Shown piece after piece: positions 18,266 to 29,300 of a DNA stretch of 64,000 nucleotides. The notes under the pieces were generated by a model. The model saw only the letters and a list, made by a program, of their open reading frames with translations, was not told where the DNA came from and did not search any database. The translations under genes and the position numbers were made by a program. How positions within the stretch are numbered: the stretch's first letter is position 1; each line of letters begins with the position of its first letter. Source of the stretch: Ornithinimicrobium pratense (GTDB lineage: Bacteria > Actinomycetota > Actinomycetes > Actinomycetales > Dermatophilaceae); assembly GCF_008843165.1 (NCBI RefSeq), contig NZ_CP044427.1, positions 806,001-870,000 of the forward strand, given 5' to 3'.

Positions 18266-21007
18266 TCAGGCGCTGGGGGCGTCCTCGGTCACCAGGGAGA
18301 CGTCGCGGACCTCCAGGGTCTCCGCCTCGGCGAAGGAGACGTCGCCGCTGACCTTGCCGGCGGCGGACAGGTCGCCCAGGGCGGCGCGGACACGGCCGAG
18401 CTCGTCCTGCGGCCCGGCGATTGTCGCGGCCGAGATCTCGGTGCGCATCTTCACCTTGGCCTCCGACTTGGCCTTGCGCAGCCCGGTGAGGGCCTGGCCG
18501 ACCGTCGGCAGCAGCGCGGCGTCACCACTGCCGGCAGCGGCGGCCAGCTCCTCGACCCGCGGCCAGGGCTGCAGGTGCACCGAGGAGGCTTCGTCGTGGA
18601 ACCAGGACCAGACCTCCTCGGTTGCGAACGACACCACCGGCGCCAGCAGGCGCAGCTGGACCGAGAGGGCCAGGCGCAGCGCGGCCCGGGCTGACAGCGT
18701 CTGCGGCGTTGGGTCGGTCGTCGGCCCCTCCGCGGAGAAGGCACCGCCGTAGGCCCGCTCCTTGACCAACTCGAGGTAGTCGTCGCAGAACGCCCAGAAG
18801 AACGACTCGGTGACGTCCAGCGCGCTCGAGTAGTCCCACGCCTCGTAGGACGCGGTGGCCCGCTCCACGACGGCCGCCAGTCCGGCCAGCATCGAGCGGT
18901 CGATCGGCTCGGTCACCAGCTCGGCCACGTCGCGGCCCTCGGGCAGCTCGCCGAAGGACAGCGCGAACTTGCTGGCGTTGAGCAGCTTGATCGCCAGCCG
19001 GCGCCCGACCTTGATCTGGCCGGGGTCATCGATGGTGTCCACGCCGGGCCGGGCGGCAGCCGCCCAGTAGCGGACCGCGTCGGTGCCGTGCTCCTCCAAC
19101 ATCCCCAGCGGCGTGGTGGCGTTGCCCTTGGACTTGCTCATCTTCTTGCGGTCCGGGTCCAAGATCCAGCCGTTGATATAGGCGTCGGTCCAGGGCAGGG
19201 AGCCGTGCTCGTAGTGCGCGCGCACGACCGTGGCGAACAGCCAGGTACGGATGATGTCGTGCCCCTGCGGCCGCATGTCGAAGGGGAAGATCTTGTCGAA
19301 CAGCGTGCTGTCGTTGCCGCGCTCCCCGTCCGGTGCACCGGCGACCGGCCAGCCGGCGGCGATCTGGGGGGAGAGCGAGGAGGTGGCCCAGGTGTCCATG
19401 ATGTCGGGGTCGCCGGTGAAGCCACCGGGCCTGTCCCGCTGGTCCTCGGTGTAGCCGCCGGGGACGTCGGACATCGGGTCGATCGGCAGCCGCTCCTCGG
19501 CGGGCACGAGCACGGTGTCGTGGTCGACCTCGCCGTGGGCGTCCACGGCATACCAGACCGGGATCTGGACGCCGAAGAAGCGCTGGCGGCTGACCAGCCA
19601 GTCGCCGTTGAGCCCGCCGACCCAGTTGCGGTAGCGGGTGCGCATGAACTCGGGGTGGAAGGCCAGCTCCTCGCCGCGGTCCAGCAGCGCCTCGCGCACA
19701 GCCTCGTCCTTGCCGCCGTTGCGGATGAACCACTGCCGGGTGGTCACGATCTCCAGCGGCTTGTCACCCTTCTCGAAGAAGTTGGCCTTGCGCTGGGTCT
19801 TCTGCGGCTCTCCCTGCAGGTCGCCGGACTCGCGCAGCGCTGCGACGACGGCCTCCCGCGCGGAGTGGGTGGTCCGCCCGGAGAGCTGCTCGGCATACAG
19901 GCGCTCGCCGGGCCCGCCGGCGATCCACTCGGGCGTCTCGGTCTGCAGGCGACCGTTGCGGGTGATGACCGAGCGAGTCGGCAGCGACAGCTCGCGCCAC
20001 CACTGCACGTCGGTCATGTCGCCGAAGGTGCAGCACATCGCGATGCCCGCGCCCTTGTCCATCTCAGCCATGGGGTGGGCCAGGACCGGGACCTCGACGC
20101 CGAACAACGGCGAGGCGACGGTGGTGCCGAACAGGTGCTGGTAGCGCTCGTCGTCGGGGTGGGCGATGAGCGCGACGACCGAGCAGATGAGCTCGGGACG
20201 GGTGGTCTCGATATACACGGGCTCGGCATGACCCTCTTCGGCGCCCTCACCGTCGGCAACGGGGTGGTAGGCGACCCGGTGGTAGGCGCCGGGGTAGTCG
20301 CGGGCCTCCAGCTCGGCCTGGGCGACCGCGGTCTGGAAGGTGATGTCCCATAGCCCGGGCGCCTCCGCCTGATAGGCCTCCCCGCGGGCCAGGTTGCGCA
20401 GGAAGGCCTGCTGCGCGACGGCGCGGGAGCGGTCGTCGATAGTGCGGTACTGGACGTTCCAGTCGATGGCCAGGCCAAGGCGCCGGAAGGTGTCCTCGAA
20501 GGCCTTCTCGTCGATCACCGTGAGCTCCTCGCAGAGCTCGATGAAGTTGGCGCGGCCCACAGGCACCTGGTCAGCGGCCCGGGTGCTCCTGCCGTCCCCG
20601 CCCTGCTGCGGCGGGGTGAAGCCGGGGTCGTGCGGCAGGGTCGCGTCGCCACGCACGCCGTAGAAGTTCTGCACCCGGCGCTCGGTGGGCAGGCCGTTGT
20701 CGTCCCAGCCGATCGGGTAGAAGACGTGCTTGCCGGTCATCCGGTGGTAGCGGGCCAGGCAGTCGGCCTGGGTGTAGCCGAAGACGTGCCCGATGTGCAG
20801 GCTGCCCGACGCGGTCGGCGGCGGGGTGTCGACCGCGAAGATCTGGCTGCGGTCGACGTCGGGAGCCAGCGCCGCCTCCCGGTCGAAGGCGTAGACGTCG
20901 CGCTCCTTCCAGACCTTTACCCAGCGCTGCTCCAGACCGTCGACGGTGGGGCGCTCGGGCAGGGTTGCCGGGCGCGACGGGTCCAGGGAGCGGTGCGTGG
21001 AGGTCAT
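18266..21007 (-). CDS. valS: Valine--tRNA ligase, archaeal/rickettsial-type
   Basis: 913-aa class I aminoacyl-tRNA synthetase charging tRNA-Val. HIGH is at residues 71-74 ([14 protein letters not shown]) and KMSKS at 622-626 (KKMSKSKGN). An editing (CP1) domain lies between, with VAYHP and [18 protein letters not shown]. The segments [26 protein letters not shown] and [14 protein letters not shown] resemble archaeal and rickettsial ValRS more than the E. coli/Bacillus type. The C-terminus ends in an anticodon-binding domain with a short tail. ATG 21007 is preferred: GGGAG lies 10 bp upstream, whereas for ATG 21016 it would be only about one base away. The gene is divergent from the AGCS symporter. 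No T-box precedes it. Confidence 0.95.
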   Translation of the reverse strand: MTSTHRSLDPSRPATLPERPTVDGLEQRWVKVWKERDVYAFDREAALAPDVDRSQIFAVDTPPPTASGSLHIGHVFGYTQADCLARYHRMTGKHVFYPIGWDDNGLPTERRVQNFYGVRGDATLPHDPGFTPPQQGGDGRSTRAADQVPVGRANFIELCEELTVIDEKAFEDTFRRLGLAIDWNVQYRTIDDRSRAVAQQAFLRNLARGEAYQAEAPGLWDITFQTAVAQAELEARDYPGAYHRVAYHPVADGEGAEEGHAEPVYIETTRPELICSVVALIAHPDDERYQHLFGTTVASPLFGVEVPVLAHPMAEMDKGAGIAMCCTFGDMTDVQWWRELSLPTRSVITRNGRLQTETPEWIAGGPGERLYAEQLSGRTTHSAREAVVAALRESGDLQGEPQKTQRKANFFEKGDKPLEIVTTRQWFIRNGGKDEAVREALLDRGEELAFHPEFMRTRYRNWVGGLNGDWLVSRQRFFGVQIPVWYAVDAHGEVDHDTVLVPAEERLPIDPMSDVPGGYTEDQRDRPGGFTGDPDIMDTWATSSLSPQIAAGWPVAGAPDGERGNDSTLFDKIFPFDMRPQGHDIIRTWLFATVVRAHYEHGSLPWTDAYINGWILDPDRKKMSKSKGNATTPLGMLEEHGTDAVRYWAAAARPGVDTIDDPGQIKVGRRLAIKLLNASKFALSFGELPEGRDVAELVTEPIDRSMLAGLAAVVERATASYEAWDYSSALDVTESFFWAFCDDYLELVKERAYGGAFSAEGPTTDPTPQTLSARAALRLALSVQLRLLAPVVSFATEEVWSWFHDEASSVHLQPWPRVEELAAAAGSGDAALLPTVGQALTGLRKAKSEAKVKMRTEISAATIAGPQDELGRVRAALGDLSAAGKVSGDVSFAEAETLEVRDVSLVTEDAPSA

Positions 21008-21102
21008 GCGCGTCATTCTCCCAGACCCACAGGAGGTATGCCGTCAAGGTCACGATTAGGTCACGATGGTTGGTTGTCGTTGACGTGGGTAGGGGGTAAG
21101 AG

Positions 21103-22971
21103 TTGTGTTTCCCCATGCTGACGAGCCTGCAGCTCCCCATGGGGGACGCCGAAAGCGCCATCGACAGGCGGGATCCGGAGTGGATCACGAACCTGGAGAC
21201 GACGGTCAACGACAACTTCAAGATCGTCACCGACCTCTCCGGGGACATCATCTTCTTTGAAGTCCCGTTCCTGGACATCCCCTTCGTGGTTCTCTGGCTG
21301 GTCGTTGCCGCCATCGTGATCACCTTCTACCTGGGTTTCATCCAGGTGCGGGGTCTCCCGACGGCCTTCAACGTCATTCGGGGCAAGTACTCCTCCAAGG
21401 ACGACCCCGGTGAGATCCCGCACTACCAGGCGCTGACCTCGGCCCTGTCCGGGACCGTGGGCCTGGGCAACATCGCCGGCGTGGGCGCGGCGGTCACCAT
21501 GGGCGGCCCGGGGGCGACCTTCTGGATGATCTTGGCGGGCCTGTTCGGCATGGCGACCAAGTTCGCCGAGTGCACGCTGGGGGTGAAGTACCGGGAGATC
21601 CGGCCGGACGGCACGGTCTCCGGTGGCCCGTTCAAGTACCTGCCGGTGGCCTTCACCAGGTTCCCCAGGCCCATCTCCGTCTTCCTCACCGGCCTGTTCG
21701 CTGTGGCGATCCTGTTCTTCGGGGTGGGCGGCGGCAACATGTTCCAGTCCAACCAGACCTACAGCCAGGTCGTCACCGTCCTCGACCCCGACGGCACGGG
21801 CTTCCTGTCCTCGACCACCGGCGGTCTGGTCACCGGGCTGGTCATCGCCACCCTCGTGGGCCTGGTGATCATCGGCGGCATGCGCTCCATCGGACGGACC
21901 ACGGCCACCCTGGTGCCGCTCATGGGCGGCATCTACGTGCTGGCCTGCCTGGTCGTCATCCTCACCAACATGCCGCAGATCCCGAGCGCGATCGCCGGCA
22001 TCTTCACCGGAGCTTTCACCCCGGAGGGGGTGGTGGGTGGCTTCTTCGGCGTCATCGTCGTGGGGATGACCAGGGCGGCCTTCTCCAACGAGGCCGGCCT
22101 GGGCTCCGCGCCGATCGCGCACTCCACGGTCAAGACCCGGCGCCCGGTGTCCGAGGGGTTCGTCGCCATCTTCGAGCCGTTCATCGACACGGTGCTCATC
22201 TGCACGATGACGGCGCTGACCATCAGCATCGCCAGCACCGACTTCTACAACGAGCAGCGCCAGCTCTACTTCGACTCCGACGGCGACCACGGTCTCTCCG
22301 GCGTGCAGATCACCTCCGACGCCTTCGGCGCCCAGATCTCCTGGTTCCCGCCGGTCCTGGCCCTGGCGGTCGCGCTGTTCGCGATCTCCACCCTCATCAC
22401 CTGGTCCTACTACGGTCAGCGTGCGTGGAACTACCTCTTTGGCGACACCAGGCGCTCGACGCTGATCTACCGGGTCGTCTTCCTGCTCTTCACCGTCCTG
22501 GGCTGCATCCTCACCTTCACCTCGGTGCTCGACTTCGCCGACAACTTCCTCTTCGTTTGCGCCTTCGTCAACCTGCTGGGTGTCTACCTGCTGCTGCCGA
22601 CCATCAAGCGGGAGATGAAGCAGTACCTCGCCGACCGCAAGGCAGGGATCCTGGACCAGCTGGGCGTGGAGGACGCCCAGAAGGAGACGAGGCTGGAGGA
22701 GATCGCCGACCCCACCCAGCTGGTGGACTCCACCGGTCGCAACGCAGCCGACCTCGGCGCCAGTCCCGAGGAGCTGCGCGAGGGGGTGGAGGCGCCGCCG
22801 ACGACCGGTCTGCCGCAGGACGATCCCCACGACGACGGTTTTGGTCTCGGCACAGCCACCAGGCCCTACCCGCCACCCCCCGGTGTGCAGAGGCGGCTGC
22901 GCGCCCGGCGTCCCGGACAGGAGCCCGGCCGCGACGCTGACACCCCGGGCCCGGGCGACGATCGCAGCTGA
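21103..22971 (+). CDS. AGCS family sodium:alanine (amino acid) symporter
   Basis: 622-aa membrane protein with about ten helices. The AGCS signature SGTVGLGNIAGVGAA is near residue 115. GGPGATFWMI, AFSNEAGLGSAPIAHS and the late FGDNFL-type segment (as FADNFL) also fit. It imports alanine or glycine with Na+. A C-terminal hydrophilic tail of about 110 residues, acidic then Pro/Arg-rich, is longer than usual. TTG 21103 is chosen because AGGGGG (21091-21096) sits 6 nt upstream; the in-frame ATG 21115 would be 18 nt from it. It is divergent from valS and convergent with the oxidase gene. Confidence 0.9.
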   Translation: MCFPMLTSLQLPMGDAESAIDRRDPEWITNLETTVNDNFKIVTDLSGDIIFFEVPFLDIPFVVLWLVVAAIVITFYLGFIQVRGLPTAFNVIRGKYSSKDDPGEIPHYQALTSALSGTVGLGNIAGVGAAVTMGGPGATFWMILAGLFGMATKFAECTLGVKYREIRPDGTVSGGPFKYLPVAFTRFPRPISVFLTGLFAVAILFFGVGGGNMFQSNQTYSQVVTVLDPDGTGFLSSTTGGLVTGLVIATLVGLVIIGGMRSIGRTTATLVPLMGGIYVLACLVVILTNMPQIPSAIAGIFTGAFTPEGVVGGFFGVIVVGMTRAAFSNEAGLGSAPIAHSTVKTRRPVSEGFVAIFEPFIDTVLICTMTALTISIASTDFYNEQRQLYFDSDGDHGLSGVQITSDAFGAQISWFPPVLALAVALFAISTLITWSYYGQRAWNYLFGDTRRSTLIYRVVFLLFTVLGCILTFTSVLDFADNFLFVCAFVNLLGVYLLLPTIKREMKQYLADRKAGILDQLGVEDAQKETRLEEIADPTQLVDSTGRNAADLGASPEELREGVEAPPTTGLPQDDPHDDGFGLGTATRPYPPPPGVQRRLRARRPGQEPGRDADTPGPGDDRS

Positions 22972-23011
22972 TCCGCGGCACGGCGGGCCGGCGCCACCCG
23001 CGGCAGGGGCC

Positions 23012-24379
23012 TCAGGCGATGCCGCGACCGGGGTTCATGATCCCCAGCGGGTCGAAGAGCGCCTTGACGGCGCGCTGACGATTGACCTCCGCCGTGCCCA
23101 GCTCCTCGGCGAGCCAGTCGACCTTGAGCGAGCCGACGCCGTGCTCCCCGGTGAGGGTGCCGCCCAGGTCCCAGGCGACCCGGACGAGATCATCGAAGGC
23201 GCGCTCGGCGGCCTGCTGGCTGACCGGGTCGTGCCGGTCGTAGAAGAAGCACGGGTGCAGGTTGCCGTCCCCGGCGTGACCGGCGCACGTGGTGCCCACC
23301 GCGTGCCGCGCGCCGATCTCGTGCACGGCCGCGACCAGCTCGCCGAGGCGCCCAACCGGGACGCAGACGTCCTCGATGATGTGGTCGCCCCGCGCCTTCA
23401 GCCCCGGGTTGAGCGCGCGACGGCCCTCGAGCAGCAGGTCGGCCTCGACGCGGTCCTCAGCCACGGCGACCTCGGTGGCGCCGGCAGCGCTGAGCAGCTC
23501 GGCATACCGCTGCACGTCTGACCCGGCGTGGCCGGGCCGGTCGGACTGAACCAGCAGCACTCCGCCTGCGTGGGCGGGGAAGCCGTAGTCGCCGTAGGCC
23601 TGCACCGCCGCGATGCTCGGCCCGTCCATGAGCTCGACCAGGCTCGGGGTATGCGGCTGCGTCCGCAGCGCCTCGATGCCCGCGACCGTGGCGGCCAGGT
23701 CGGGGAAGACCGCGAGCACCGTCAGCGGTGGGTCGCCGAGGGGCACCAGTCGCAGCACGGCCTCGGTCACCACCCCGAGCGTCCCCTCCGAGCCGACCAA
23801 CAGCCCGGTGAGGTCATAGCCGGCGACGCCCTTGGCCGTCCGGCGGCCGGTGCGCATCACCTCACCACCCGGTAGTACCACCTCCAGGCCGCGCACGTAG
23901 TCGGCGGTGACGCCGTACTTCACGCAGCACAGCCCGCCTGCGTTGGTGGCGATATTGCCGCCGATCGAGCACATCGACGCGCTCGCCGGGTCCGGCGGGT
24001 AGGCCAACCCGTGCTTGGCGGCCACCGCCTTGAGGTCGGCGTTGATCACCCCGGGTCCGACCACGGCAATCCGCTCCACCGGATCGATGTGCACGCTGGT
24101 CATCGTCGCGGTGGAGAGCACGATCGCGCCGGGCAGGGCCTCGCCGGACCCGGTCGTGGACGTCCGCCCGCCCTGCGGAACGACAGACACGCGGCGCTCG
24201 GCGGCATAGCGCAGCGTGGTCACCACATCCTCGCGGGAGCGCGCCCGGACGACGGTGAACTCATCCCCGGTCAGCGCCACCGCCTGCGGCGACGCGTCCA
24301 CGGCATACCCGGCGGCGATGCCGGGGTCGGTGACCACCCGGCCGGGCAGGAGGCGGTCTAGGTCGACGGTGGTGCTCAT
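23012..24379 (-). CDS. FAD-linked 2-hydroxy-acid oxidase (GlcD/D-lactate dehydrogenase-like)
   Basis: 455-aa flavoprotein. The N-terminal PCMH-type FAD-binding domain carries VVPQGGRTSTTGSG, CSIGGNIATNAGGLCCVKYG and GYDLTGLLVGSEGTLGVVTEA. The C-terminal FAD_oxidase_C domain contains the metal-site segment CAGHAGDGNLHPCFFYD and ends with LTGEHGVGSLK and DPLGIMNPGR. These features place it with GlcD, D-lactate and D-2-hydroxyglutarate dehydrogenases. The exact substrate cannot be decided, and no GlcE/GlcF partner is adjacent. TACCGT ends 6 nt before ATG 24379, suggesting a leaderless mRNA. AbgT lies just upstream on the same strand (42 bp). Confidence 0.88.
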   Translation of the reverse strand: MSTTVDLDRLLPGRVVTDPGIAAGYAVDASPQAVALTGDEFTVVRARSREDVVTTLRYAAERRVSVVPQGGRTSTTGSGEALPGAIVLSTATMTSVHIDPVERIAVVGPGVINADLKAVAAKHGLAYPPDPASASMCSIGGNIATNAGGLCCVKYGVTADYVRGLEVVLPGGEVMRTGRRTAKGVAGYDLTGLLVGSEGTLGVVTEAVLRLVPLGDPPLTVLAVFPDLAATVAGIEALRTQPHTPSLVELMDGPSIAAVQAYGDYGFPAHAGGVLLVQSDRPGHAGSDVQRYAELLSAAGATEVAVAEDRVEADLLLEGRRALNPGLKARGDHIIEDVCVPVGRLGELVAAVHEIGARHAVGTTCAGHAGDGNLHPCFFYDRHDPVSQQAAERAFDDLVRVAWDLGGTLTGEHGVGSLKVDWLAEELGTAEVNRQRAVKALFDPLGIMNPGRGIA

Positions 24380-24421
24380 GGGGCCACGGTATGTGGTCCA
24401 CGATGGGCCGGGTGGTCGGCC

Positions 24422-26020
24422 TCAGCGCACCGGCACCCCGGGGCCCAGCGGCAGGCCCACCACGTACCAGAGCACGAAGAAGCTGACCCAGCCGAGGAGG
24501 ATGGCCACCGAGGCGGGCAGGGTCATGGCCATGAGAGTGCCGACGCCGGCGTCCCGTTTGTAGCGCTGGAGGTAGGTCAGCATGAGCGCGAAGTAGACGT
24601 TGAGGGGGGTGATGATGTTGGACGCGGAGTCACCCATCCGGAAGCCCATCTGGCTCACCTCGGGGGTGATGCCCAGGATGAGCAGAGCAGGGATGACGAC
24701 GGGCGCCATCAGCGTCCACTGCGCCGAGCCGCTGGTGATGAACAGGTTGAGCAGGTAGGTCAGCAGCACGACCAGCAGGATGACCGCGAGCGGGGGGACA
24801 CCGAGACGCTCGATCGCGCCCGCCCCGCCGACGGCCAGCACCGTGCCCATGTTGGACCAGGAGAACCATGCGATGAACTGGGCGGCGGCGAAGAAGAGCA
24901 CCAGCACCGGCGCCAGGTCGGACATGCCCTTGGCCATGAAGGCGGGCAGGTCGGCCCAGGAGGTGATGGTCTGCGCGGTCAGACCGTAGGCCAGGCCCAT
25001 GACGACGAAGAGCAGCGCGATGAGGATCGAGACGCTCATGATGGCGGGGCCGGTGAGGATCTCGCCGTCCTCGCCGCGCAGGGGGGAGCCGGGGATCGCG
25101 GTCACCGCGGCCACGAGCAGCAGGAAGGCCAGTCCGGCGAGCGCGCCGTTGCGCAACCCGCGCCGCTCGGTGTCGTCCAGGGCTGCTGACTGGAGGTCGT
25201 CGAACTCGTTCGGATCGAGGTCCGCGGACTCCTGCTCGTCTGGCGTCGAGCCGACCGGGCCGCCGTCCCCGTCCAGCTCGACCCCCTCCATCCGTGGGCT
25301 CACCCACCGCTCGAAGACGAGCGTGATGATCGTGGCCAGGACCAGTGAGGACACGATGGTGAAGTAGATGTTCGCCAGCGGCGAGACGACGTACTCCTCC
25401 TCGATGATCTGCGCCGCGGTGGTGGAGATGCCGGCCAGGAGGGGGTCGGTCGCGTTGATGATGAGGGAGGCGTTGAAGCCGGCGCTCACCGAGACGAAGC
25501 CCAGCCCGATCCCGACCAGAGGGCTGCGCCCGACGGCCAGGAAGGCCATCGCCGCCAGCGGCGGCAGGATGACGGTGATGGCGTCGGAGGCGATCGAGCC
25601 GGTGATGCCGGTGATGGCGATGGCGAAGGTCAGCCAGCGGCCCGAGACCTTGGTGACGACCAGCCGCACCGCCGCCATGATCATCCCGCTGCCCTCGGCG
25701 ACGGCGACGCCGAGCATGACGACGAGCACGATCCCCAGCGGGGGGAAGCCGGTGAAGTTGCTGATCGACTCCACGACCATCCGGCGCAGGTTGTCCACGC
25801 TCAGCAGGTTCTCGATCCCGACGGGGGCGTCCTGCCCAGGGACGGTCACGCTGATGGGGGTCCGGCTGAGCACCGCGCTGAGGACGACGACCAGCAGCGC
25901 CAGGCCGACGAAGAGCCAGAAGGGGTGCGGTATGCGGTTGCCCACCCGTTCGACCACGTCCAGGAAACGGGTCACCGCCCCGCCCTGCGGGTGGCCTCCG
26001 GCGCTGGTCTGCGTGGCCAT
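24422..26020 (-). CDS. AbgT family transporter
   Basis: 532-aa membrane protein of the AbgT family (p-aminobenzoyl-glutamate uptake in E. coli; antimetabolite efflux in other members). Features are VERVGNRIPHPFWLF at the N-terminus, the re-entrant hairpin region GYLLTG-like segments, SGSAQWTLMAPVVIPALLILGI and the RMGDSASNIITPLNVYFAL block near the end. A charged cytoplasmic insert (about residues 225-275, Asp/Glu-rich) separates the two halves. AAGGGGAG precedes ATG 26020. It is divergent from ileS, with the T-box leader starting about 90 bp away. Confidence 0.9.
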   Translation of the reverse strand: MATQTSAGGHPQGGAVTRFLDVVERVGNRIPHPFWLFVGLALLVVVLSAVLSRTPISVTVPGQDAPVGIENLLSVDNLRRMVVESISNFTGFPPLGIVLVVMLGVAVAEGSGMIMAAVRLVVTKVSGRWLTFAIAITGITGSIASDAITVILPPLAAMAFLAVGRSPLVGIGLGFVSVSAGFNASLIINATDPLLAGISTTAAQIIEEEYVVSPLANIYFTIVSSLVLATIITLVFERWVSPRMEGVELDGDGGPVGSTPDEQESADLDPNEFDDLQSAALDDTERRGLRNGALAGLAFLLLVAAVTAIPGSPLRGEDGEILTGPAIMSVSILIALLFVVMGLAYGLTAQTITSWADLPAFMAKGMSDLAPVLVLFFAAAQFIAWFSWSNMGTVLAVGGAGAIERLGVPPLAVILLVVLLTYLLNLFITSGSAQWTLMAPVVIPALLILGITPEVSQMGFRMGDSASNIITPLNVYFALMLTYLQRYKRDAGVGTLMAMTLPASVAILLGWVSFFVLWYVVGLPLGPGVPVR

Positions 26021-26110
26021 CTGCTCCCCTTCCCGACGGCTGTCACGCTAGCGGTGCAGGTGTGCCCGGGCGACCGGAACCTCCCAGGGTGTTCCGCCCG
26101 CTACCATGGT

Positions 26111-26370
26111 GGGCACCAGCGTCCGAGCCGTCATCAGCGGCGAGCTTGTGGAAGAACGGCCCCCGCCGCCAGCGGGTGCGCCCACTAGACCCGCACGGGG
26201 CAGGCCCGTCACAGCCTCAACGAAGTGGTGCGCAGCACCCCCGCACACCTGAGCCGGGGTGAGGTGCACAAGCGAGGTGGTACCGCGGTGCCGCCCGGGA
26301 GGAGATTCCCGGGCCGTGTCGTCCTCGTGGCAACGCAGCCCGATCGACCACCCGCAGCACCACGAGGAGC
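26111..26370 (+). promoter_or_regulatory. Translational T-box riboswitch of ileS
   Basis: The conserved T-box core GAGGTGGTACCGCGG is at 26274-26288. Its bulge TGGT (26278-26281) can pair with the ACCA end of uncharged tRNA-Ile. A candidate isoleucine specifier ATC lies at 26133-26135 inside a stem closed by GCCGT (26127-26131) and ACGGC (26156-26160), consistent with the ultrashort stem I of actinobacterial ileS T-boxes. A CCCGGGA/TCCCGGG hairpin follows at 26294-26313. TCCTCGTGG (26322-26330) is perfectly complementary to CCACGAGGA (26360-26368), which contains the ileS Shine-Dalgarno GAGGAG (26364-26369). GCGAGG (26272-26277) can instead pair with CCTCGT (26323-26328) and free it. There is no terminator U-tract, so control is at translation. 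The limits are approximate. Confidence 0.88.
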
Positions 26371-26377
26371 CCCCTCC

Positions 26378-29300
26378 ATGGCCTACCCCCAGAAGCACAC
26401 CGGCACCACCGGCCTGACGCCGTCCCCGGCCTTCCCGGAGATCGAGCGTGCGGTGCTGGACTACTGGGACGAGCACGGCACCTTCGCCAAGAGCGTCGAG
26501 CAGCGCGAGGCGGGCGAGGACGGCGCCAACGAGTTCGTCTTCAACGACGGGCCGCCCTTCGCCAACGGCCTACCGCACTACGGCCACCTGCTCACGGGCT
26601 ATGTCAAGGACGTCGTGCCGCGCTACCAGACGATGCGCGGCAAGCGGGTCGAGCGACGGTTCGGCTGGGACACGCACGGGCTGCCCGCCGAGCTGGAGGC
26701 GATGGACCAGCTGGGCATCAAGACCAAGGACGACATCCTCCAGCTGGGGATCGAGAAGTTCAACGCCGCCTGCCGCGAGTCGGTGCTGAAGTACACCCAC
26801 GAGTGGCAGGAGTACGTCACCCGGCAGGCCCGGTGGGTGGACTTCGAGAACGACTACAAGACCCTCAACGTCGGCTACATGGAGTCGGTGCTGTGGGCTT
26901 TCAAGAGCCTGCACGACAAGGGTCTGGCCTATGAGGGCTTCCGCGTCCTGCCTTACTGCTGGAACGACGAGACCCCGCTGTCCAACCACGAGCTGCGGAT
27001 GGACGAGGAGGTCTACCAGGTCCGGCGCGACCCGGCCGTGACGGTCGGCCTGCGGATCCTGCCAGAACAGCACCACCTGGGGGACGCCGGGCAGGCCGGC
27101 GCCGACCTGCTCGCCGGCGCCCTCGCGCTGGTCTGGACGACGACGCCGTGGACCCTGCCCTCCAACCTGGCGATCATGGTCGGGGAGGACATCGACTACG
27201 TCCTGGTCGAGTCGGACTTCACCGGGCGGACCGAGCGCTACCTGCTCGCCGAGGCGAGGCTGGCGGCATACCAGAACGAGCTGGGGGAGGAGCCCACGGT
27301 CCTCGCGCGGTTCAGGGGCGCCGAGCTCGCCGGCCGCTCCTACGTCCCGCCGTTTGGCTACTACCTGGGTTGGGAACGCGCCCACCGGCTCGTCGTGGCC
27401 GAGATCGTCACCACCACCGACGGCTCGGGCCTGGTGCACACCGCCGGCGCGTTCGGTGAGGAGGACAAGGTCGTCACCGACCGGGAGGGGATCGAGGCGG
27501 TCATGCCCGTCGGGGCGGACGGACGTTTCACCCGTCCCGTCGAGGAGTACGCCGACATGCTCGTCTTCGACGCCAACGCCCCCATCGTGGACCACCTCAA
27601 GGCCGCGACTCGCGCGCAGGCCCCGGACGCGGACCCGTCGACCCTGGACACGGGCGCGGTCACCGAGGGCACGGTGCTGCTGCGCCGGGAGGCCTACGAC
27701 CACTCCTACCCGCACTGCTGGCGCTGCCGCCAGCCGCTGATCTACAAGGGCGTGTCGTCCTGGTTCGTCGAGGTGACGAAGTTCAAGGACACGATGCTGC
27801 GCACCAACGAGGACATCACCTGGGTGCCCGAGCACGTCAAGCATGGCCAGTTCGGCAAATGGCTGGCCAACGCCCGCGACTGGTCGATCTCGCGCAACCG
27901 CTTCTGGGGCAGCCCGATCCCGGTCTGGAAGTCCGACGACCCGGCCTACCCGCGGACCGACGTCTACGGCTCGCTGGCGCAGATCGAGCGGGACTTCGGC
28001 ACGCTGCCGCGCAACCGGGACGGCGAGGTCGACCTGCACCGCCCGTTCGTCGACGAGCTGACCCGGCCCAACCCTGATGACCCGACGGGGAAGAGCACGA
28101 TGCGGCGCGTGGAGGACGTGCTGGACGTGTGGTTCGACTCCGGCTCGATGCCGTTCGCTCAGTGGCACTTCCCGTTCGAGAACACGCAGTGGTTCGAGCA
28201 GCATTACCCGGCCGACTTCATCGTGGAGTACATCGGGCAGACCCGCGGCTGGTTCTACACCATGCACGTGCTGGCGGCCGCCCTCTTCGACCGCCCGGCG
28301 TTCAGCCACTGCATCAGCCACGGCATCGTGCTCGGCAACGACGGGCAGAAGATGTCCAAGTCGCTGAAGAACTACCCGGACGTGCGCGAGGTCTTCGACC
28401 GCGACGGCGCCGACGCGATGCGCTGGTTCCTCATGTCCAGCCCGATCCTGCGCGGCGGCAACCTCATCGTCACCGAGCAGGGCATCCGCGAGGGCGTGCG
28501 CCAGGTCCTCATCCCGCTGTGGAACGCCTGGTACTTCTTCGGCCTGTACGCCAACGCCTCCGGCTATGAGGCCCGCTGGTCGACGGCGTCCACGGACCCG
28601 ATGGACCGCTACATCCTGGCCAAGACCCGCGCGTTCGTCGCCGAGGTGCAGCAGGCCCAGGACGACCTCAACATCGCCGGCGCCTGCGACGGCGTGCGGT
28701 CCTTCGTCGACGTGCTGACGAACTGGTACATCCGCCGCTCCCGGGACCGCTTCTGGGGCACCGGCTCCGCCGGTGAGGAAGGCCTGCGTGCTGCCCTGGA
28801 TACCCTCTACACGGTGCTCGAGGTGCTCTGCCGGGTCGCCGCACCGCTCCTTCCCCTCACCACCGAGGAGGTATGGCGCGGGCTCACCGGCGGGGAGTCG
28901 GTGCACCTGACCGACTGGCCGGACGTCGCAGACCTGCCCGGGGACCCGGAGCTGGTCGAGGCCATGGACGCCGTGCGCGAGGTCTGCTCCGCCACGCTGG
29001 GGCTACGCAAGGCCGAGCAGCTGCGGGTGCGCCTGCCGCTGTCCTCGCTGACTGTCGCCACCGACCTCGCCGACGTCCTGCGCCGGCACCCCGGGCTGGC
29101 CGACATCGTCCGCGACGAGGTCAACGTGCGGGAGGTCGCCGTGCTCGACGTCTCGGAGGCCTCCGCCTCGGACTTCGGCGTCGAGCAGCGGCTCACCGTC
29201 AACGCGCGAGCCGCCGGGCCGCGCCTGGGTCGCGACGTGCAGACCGCGATCAAGGGCGCCAAGTCCGGCGACTGGTCGGTGGCGCAGGAGGGCACCGTGA

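Noticed and set aside
20571..21323. Alternative upstream starts and frames around the valS 5' end
   Set aside because: ATG 21016 has the ribosome-binding sequence only about one base away. The 250-aa frame in another phase is a shadow of valS.
21061..22830. 589-aa minus-strand frame over the AGCS symporter
   Set aside because: Composition (His, Asp, Gln, Gly) is the mirror of the transporter coding strand; no domain, no ribosome-binding site.
26570..28906. 778-aa minus-strand frame inside ileS; similar frames at 42698-44863, 50587-52866 and 12203-14275
   Set aside because: All lie opposite genes with full-length family matches and show shadow composition.
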